Assembly (NCBI RefSeq): GCF_018129385.1
Contig: NZ_JAFCLN010000001.1
Coordinates: forward strand, 558,001-622,000
Direction of reading: 5' to 3'
From: Bradyrhizobium lablabi
GTDB lineage: Bacteria > Pseudomonadota > Alphaproteobacteria > Rhizobiales > Xanthobacteraceae
Length of the DNA stretch: 64,000 bases
Numbering within the stretch: position 1 is the stretch's first letter; each line of letters starts with the position of its first letter. Both the position numbers and the translations under genes were made by a program. The notes under the pieces were generated by a model. That model saw only the letters and a list, made by a program, of their open reading frames with translations. It was not told where the DNA came from and searched no databases. Of the stretch, positions 60,260 to 64,000 are shown piece after piece.

Positions 60260-62041
60260 TCACTTCGCCTCCGCGCGCTTGGGCGGCGTCGCCGGCCACG
60301 ACTTGATCAGCGCGTCGTAGTCGACCGTCTCGCCCTTTGGCTTCTCGTTGGCGAGCTTGCGTTGCGGCGCGATGTTGCCGTCCTTCTGGGATTTGGCGAA
60401 CCAGAACTCGGCGGTCTCCTTCTTGTTCAGCTTCGGCCCGCAGGCGCCCTGCACGCCGCTCTTTTCCAGACGCTCGAGCACGGAGTCCTGGGCCGCGGCC
60501 AACGCGTCCATCGCCTGCTGCGGCGTCTTGGTGCCGGAGGAGGCATCGCCGATGTTCTGCCACCAGAGCTGCGCGAGCTTCGGATAGTCAGGCACGTTGT
60601 TGCCGGTCGGGGTCCACTGCACGCGCGCGGGCGAGCGGTAGAACTCGATCAGCCCGCCGAGCTTGGGCGCGCGCTCGGTGAAGGACTTGTCCCAGATGTC
60701 GGATTCACGGACGAAGGTGAGACCGACATGGCTCTTCTTCAGTGACACCGTCTTGGAGTTGATGAACTGGAGATAGAGCCAGGCCGCCTTACGGCGGTCG
60801 GCCGGCGTCGACTTCAGCAGCGTCGCCGAACCCGCATCCTGGTAGCCGAGCTTCATGCCCTCCTTCCAGTACGAGCCGTGCGGCGACGGGGCCATGCGCC
60901 ATTTCGGCGTGCCGTCCGCGTTCACGACCGGAATGCCCGGCTTCACCATGTCGGCGGTGAAGGCGGTGTACCAGAATATCTGCTGGGCGATGTTGCCCTG
61001 CGCCGGCACCGGGCCTGCTTCGGAGAAGGTCATGCCTTGCGCCTGCGGCGGGGCATACTTCTTCAGCCAGTCGAGATACTTCGTGATGGCGTAGACCGAA
61101 GCGGGACCGTTGGTGTCGCCGCCGCGCTCGACCGAAGAGCCGACCGGGCGGCAGCCTTCCATGCGGATGCCCCACTCGTCGACCGGCAGGCCGTTCGGGA
61201 TGCCCCTGTCGCCGTTGCCGGCCATCGACAGCCAGGCGTCGGTGAACCGCCAGCCGAGCGAGGGATCCTTCTTGCCATAGTCCATGTGGCCATAGACTTT
61301 GGCGCCGTTGATCTCCTTGATGTCGTTGGTGAAGAACTCGGCGATGTCCTCATAGGCCGACCAGTTCACGGGCACGCCGAGCTCATAGCCATACTTGGCC
61401 TTGAACTTCGACTTGTACTCCGGATTGGAGAACCAGTCGTAGCGGAACCAGTAGAGGTTCGCGAACTGCTGGTCGGGAAGCTGATAGAGCTTCTTGTCCG
61501 GACCGGTCGTGAAGGATTTTCCGATGAAGTCGTTGACGTCGAGTGTCGGGCTGGTGACGTCCTTGCCCTCGCCGGTCATGTAGTCCGACAGGATCACCGT
61601 CTGGTTATAACGGAAATGCGTGCCGATCAGGTCGGAGTCGTTGATCCAGCCGTCATAGACATTCTTGCCGGACTGCATCTGGGTCTGGAGCTTTTCGACC
61701 ACGTCGCCTTCCTGGATCAGATCGTGCTTGAGCTTGATCCCGGTGATCTCGGAAAACGCCTTGGCCAGCGTCCTCGCCTCGTATTCATGTGTCGTGATGG
61801 TTTCCGACACGATGTTGATTTCCATGCCTTTGAAAGGCGCAGCGGCCTTTTCGAACCACTGCAATTCCTTCAACTGATCGGCCTTGGACAGTGTCGAGGG
61901 CTGGAACTCCGAATCGATCCAGCGCTGGTTGACGGCATCGTCCGCGCGGGCCGGCGCTGACATGGTGACGGAAGCCGCGATCAGCGCTACCGCGCTGGTC
62001 ATGGTCAGAAGGTTTTCCTTACTTCTCCTAAGGTGTCGCAT
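60260..62041 (-). CDS. glpV: ABC transporter substrate-binding protein, probable glycerol receptor
   Basis: A 593-residue periplasmic binding protein, longer than the usual 400-residue family 1 receptor. A signal peptide ends near APARAD (residue 33). The body shows ETITTHEYEARTLAKAFSEITGIKL and WNSAYEDIAEFF-like segments, rich in aromatics. The ATG at 62041 (MRHLRRSKENLL) has GGAGG upstream. It is the last gene in the order permease, permease, DUF2160, binding protein, the same as in the rhizobial glycerol system glpSTPQUV; the length and DUF2160 partner also agree. Glycerol as the substrate is therefore inferred from gene order. Confidence 0.87.
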   Translation of the reverse strand: MRHLRRSKENLLTMTSAVALIAASVTMSAPARADDAVNQRWIDSEFQPSTLSKADQLKELQWFEKAAAPFKGMEINIVSETITTHEYEARTLAKAFSEITGIKLKHDLIQEGDVVEKLQTQMQSGKNVYDGWINDSDLIGTHFRYNQTVILSDYMTGEGKDVTSPTLDVNDFIGKSFTTGPDKKLYQLPDQQFANLYWFRYDWFSNPEYKSKFKAKYGYELGVPVNWSAYEDIAEFFTNDIKEINGAKVYGHMDYGKKDPSLGWRFTDAWLSMAGNGDRGIPNGLPVDEWGIRMEGCRPVGSSVERGGDTNGPASVYAITKYLDWLKKYAPPQAQGMTFSEAGPVPAQGNIAQQIFWYTAFTADMVKPGIPVVNADGTPKWRMAPSPHGSYWKEGMKLGYQDAGSATLLKSTPADRRKAAWLYLQFINSKTVSLKKSHVGLTFVRESDIWDKSFTERAPKLGGLIEFYRSPARVQWTPTGNNVPDYPKLAQLWWQNIGDASSGTKTPQQAMDALAAAQDSVLERLEKSGVQGACGPKLNKKETAEFWFAKSQKDGNIAPQRKLANEKPKGETVDYDALIKSWPATPPKRAEAK

Positions 62042-62179
62042 TTTGGTTCCTCCGGTTACAACGACGAAAATGCTTCTCGTTCGAGCATGATCTTGCGGAA
62101 GCCTGCACCCCACTTCTTCTTCCGATCGTGCTCAGTCCCAGGCCCGGGTTGATCCCGGATCTGTCGTTCTCGCCTGCCC

Positions 62180-62506
62180 CTAGACGGTGCGAAAGATCGC
62201 AACGGCAGCGCCAAGCGAAATCAGTGTTGCGAGCCACAGGCTCGAAATCTCGACGCCCTCCCCGATCGGCAATGTCAGGATCGCCTCGGTGCCGACGAGG
62301 CCGATCCACAGCAGATGGATGACGGCGGCTGATATCAGCGAAATAAAGAGGCGGTCGCCGCGCGTGGTCGGGATGCGCAAAACGCCGACGCGCTCCGCTT
62401 CCGGATAGGCGACCGCAAGCCAGGTCATGGCGCCGAGCGTGGTGGCGAGCAGCGCAAAGAAGATCGCGGTCGGCAACGTCCAGGCCATCCATGCGATGTT
62501 TTCCAT
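62180..62506 (-). CDS. glpU: DUF2160 small membrane protein (GlpU-like)
   Basis: A 108-residue protein with three hydrophobic helices (about 8-28, 50-70, 85-105; TLPTAIFFALLATTLGAMTWL and LFISLISAAVIHLLWIGLVG). It matches the DUF2160 proteins that accompany rhizobial glycerol ABC transporters. Role unknown; it may support or regulate the permeases. It lies between the second permease and the binding protein on the same strand, with a palindromic repeat (62553-62643) between it and the permease. Confidence 0.85.
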   Translation of the reverse strand: MENIAWMAWTLPTAIFFALLATTLGAMTWLAVAYPEAERVGVLRIPTTRGDRLFISLISAAVIHLLWIGLVGTEAILTLPIGEGVEISSLWLATLISLGAAVAIFRTV

Positions 62507-62552
62507 GGCTAGCTCCTTCCGCGGGGTGAGATAACGAAGAGCGCTTTCGGCT

Positions 62553-62643
62553 CGTCATTGCGAGGAGCGGCAGCGACGAAGCAATCCAGCTTTGTCGCCG
62601 CGTCGAAGGGAAGCTGGATTGCTTCGCTTCGCTCGCAATGACG
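62553..62643. repeat. Imperfect palindromic repeat inside the ABC operon
   Basis: CGTCATTGCGAG (62553-62564) pairs with CTCGCAATGACG (62632-62643), and AAGCAATCCAGCTT with AAGCTGGATTGCTT inside, around a GTCGCCGCGTCGAAGG loop region. A common intergenic unit in Bradyrhizobium, from memory. It interrupts the run from permease to DUF2160 gene and could stabilise or cut the mRNA there. Confidence 0.7.
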
Positions 62644-62663
62644 GGGGAAAGTTCTCGTCATCA

Positions 62664-63473
62664 TCATACCCGCCCCAGCGCAAAACCGCGCGCGATGTAG
62701 TTGCGGACGAACCAGATCACCAGCGCGCCGGGGATGATGGTGAGCACGCCGGCGGCGGCCAGCAGGCCCCAGTCGACGCCGGCGGCGGAGACGGTGCGCG
62801 TCATGGTCGCTGCGATCGGCTTGGCGTTGACGGAAGTGAGTGTGCGCGCCAGCAGCAATTCGACCCAGGAGAACATGAAGCAGAAGAAGGCGGCCACCCC
62901 GATGCCGCTCGCGATCAGCGGCACCAGGATCTTGATGAAGAAGCGCGGGAACGAATAGCCATCGAGGAAGGCGGTCTCGTCGATCTCCCGCGGCACGCTC
63001 GAGACAAACCCTTCGAGGATCCAGACCGCCAGCGGCACGTTGAACAGGCAATGCGCCAGCGCCACCGCCCAGGGCGTATCGAACAGATTCAGCGCAGAAT
63101 AGAGGTTGAAGAACGGCAACGCGAACACCGCCGCCGGCGCCATGCGGTTCGACAGCAGCCAGAAGAACAGATGCTTGTCGCCGAGGAAGCGGTAACGCGA
63201 GAAGGCGTAGGCCGCCGGCAGTGCGAAGGAGATCGACAGAAACGTGTTGAGGATGACGTATTGCAGCGAATTGATGTAGCCGGAATACCAGCTCTCGTCG
63301 GTGAAGATGCGCTTGTAGTTGGCCAGCGTCGGCTGATGCGGCCACAGCGTCATGGTCGTGACGATCTCGGTGTTGGTCTTGAAGCTCATGTTGACGAGCC
63401 AGTAGATCGGCAACAGCAGGAAGAACAGGAACACCACCATGATGATCCGGCGGCCGGGAATGGAGTGCATCAT
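62664..63473 (-). CDS. glpQ: ABC transporter permease, second subunit
   Basis: A 269-residue inner-membrane permease of the MalG type with about six helices. The conserved EAA loop reads VPREIDETAFLDGYSFPRFFIKILVPLIASG. The ATG at 63473 shares four bases (ATGA) with the stop of the first permease, so I use it and not the upstream frame to 63539. With its partner it forms the transmembrane channel of the probable glycerol importer. The ATPase genes (glpS and glpT in rhizobia) would lie beyond the window. Confidence 0.9.
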   Translation of the reverse strand: MMHSIPGRRIIMVVFLFFLLLPIYWLVNMSFKTNTEIVTTMTLWPHQPTLANYKRIFTDESWYSGYINSLQYVILNTFLSISFALPAAYAFSRYRFLGDKHLFFWLLSNRMAPAAVFALPFFNLYSALNLFDTPWAVALAHCLFNVPLAVWILEGFVSSVPREIDETAFLDGYSFPRFFIKILVPLIASGIGVAAFFCFMFSWVELLLARTLTSVNAKPIAATMTRTVSAAGVDWGLLAAAGVLTIIPGALVIWFVRNYIARGFALGRV

Positions 63474-64000
63474 GCGACACCTTCCTTCGGCGGGCGCTCG
63501 CTGCCGGCGTTGGTCATGACGGTGTAGAATAGCCAGCACACGATCAGGATGACGAGGTTGTAGACCAGCGACAGCGCGGCGGCCTTGCCGAGGTCGAACT
63601 GGCCGAGCGCGATCTTGACGAGCTCGATCGAGACGAAGGTGGTGGAATTGCCGGGACCGCCGCCGGTGACGACGAACGGCTCGGTGTAGATCATGAAACT
63701 GTCCATGAAGCGCAGCAGCACGGCGATCAGCAGCACGCGGTTCATCTTCGGCAACTGGATCGCCTTGAACACCGCCCAGCGCGAGGCACCGTCGATTTGG
63801 GCTGCCTGATAATAGGCGTCGGGGATCGACTTCAGGCCGGCGTAGCAGAGCAGCGCGACCAGCGAGGTCCAGTGCCAGACATCCATCAGGATGACGGTGA
63901 ACCAGGCATCGATATCGTTGGAGACGTAATTGTAGTTGAAGCCGAGGCTGTTGAAGACATAGCCCATCAGGCCGATGTCGGGCCGGCCAAAGATCTGCCA
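63470..64000 (-). CDS. glpP: ABC transporter permease, first subunit, N-terminus cut by window edge
   Basis: C-terminal 176 residues of a MalF-type permease; the frame is open to the window end (W-Q-I-F-G-R-P-D-I-G-L before the methionine at 63967). It shows IILMDVWHWTSLVALLCYAGLKSIP, then the EAA loop YYQAAQIDGASRWAVFKAIQLPKM, and two to three helices. Its stop overlaps the second permease's start by four bases. The gene continues past 64000. Confidence 0.88.
   Translation of the reverse strand, partial: WQIFGRPDIGLMGYVFNSLGFNYNYVSNDIDAWFTVILMDVWHWTSLVALLCYAGLKSIPDAYYQAAQIDGASRWAVFKAIQLPKMNRVLLIAVLLRFMDSFMIYTEPFVVTGGGPGNSTTFVSIELVKIALGQFDLGKAAALSLVYNLVILIVCWLFYTVMTNAGSERPPKEGVA

Overview
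The window is GC-rich chromosomal DNA from an alphaproteobacterium, most likely Bradyrhizobium or a close relative. Support comes from the gene families (DUF3551, DUF4170, DUF2160, DUF2946, DUF6111, DUF1285, a ScfR/RamB-type regulator beside isocitrate lyase, several orphan tripartite-tricarboxylate binding proteins) and from several families of intergenic palindromic repeats that I recognise from Bradyrhizobium genomes. No rRNA, tRNA, CRISPR array, prophage or transposase was seen. Genus assignment is inference; no database search was run.

Layout. 1-3.6 kb: a FAD monooxygenase (cut by the window edge), an IclR regulator and a TTT solute receptor, with two near-identical operators that define a small regulon. 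3.8-7.6 kb: a PQQ alcohol dehydrogenase of the lanthanide type with a Cu(I)-chaperone-like protein, a cytochrome c and an unknown secreted protein. 7.6-11.2 kb: a five-gene minus-strand operon with 4-bp overlaps (DUF1285, Nudix, DUF6111, CCA-adding enzyme, TSUP transporter). 11.4-18.3 kb: a MoxR/DUF58/DUF4159 membrane module. 18.2-22.7 kb: a zinc-starvation locus (ZigA-like GTPase diverging from a DUF2946 protein and a TonB receptor), with a Zur box overlying each of the two promoters. 22.8-29.4 kb: a CPA2 antiporter, acetyltransferase, cell-surface glycosylation genes, Nudix and phosphoesterase genes. 29.6-33.2 kb: isocitrate lyase with DUF4170, diverging from its probable ScfR-type regulator.

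33.2-41.2 kb: a lipase, VOC protein, ketopantoate reductase, a K+ channel with a zinc ribbon, small orphan genes and a three-subunit molybdenum hydroxylase. 41.4-42.5 kb: a gene-poor stretch of repeats, including a MITE-like element with perfect 31-bp inverted ends. 42.5-50.9 kb: regulators (LuxR, LysR, MarR, a stand-alone receiver) mixed with small catabolic enzymes, a Tat-exported aldo/keto reductase and a second TTT receptor. 50.9-60 kb: amino-acid permease, HtpX protease, two tandem lytic transglycosylases, DUF1993 and an Old Yellow Enzyme. 60.3-64 kb: an ABC importer in the order permease, permease, DUF2160, binding protein, matching the rhizobial glycerol transporter glpPQUV.

The strongest non-gene signals are regulatory or repeat architecture: paired IclR operators, paired Zur-controlled promoters of identical geometry, a MarR operator pair, and a 102-nt repeat whose two copies keep their hairpins through compensatory changes. 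I did not find a clear defence or otherwise wholly new multi-gene system.
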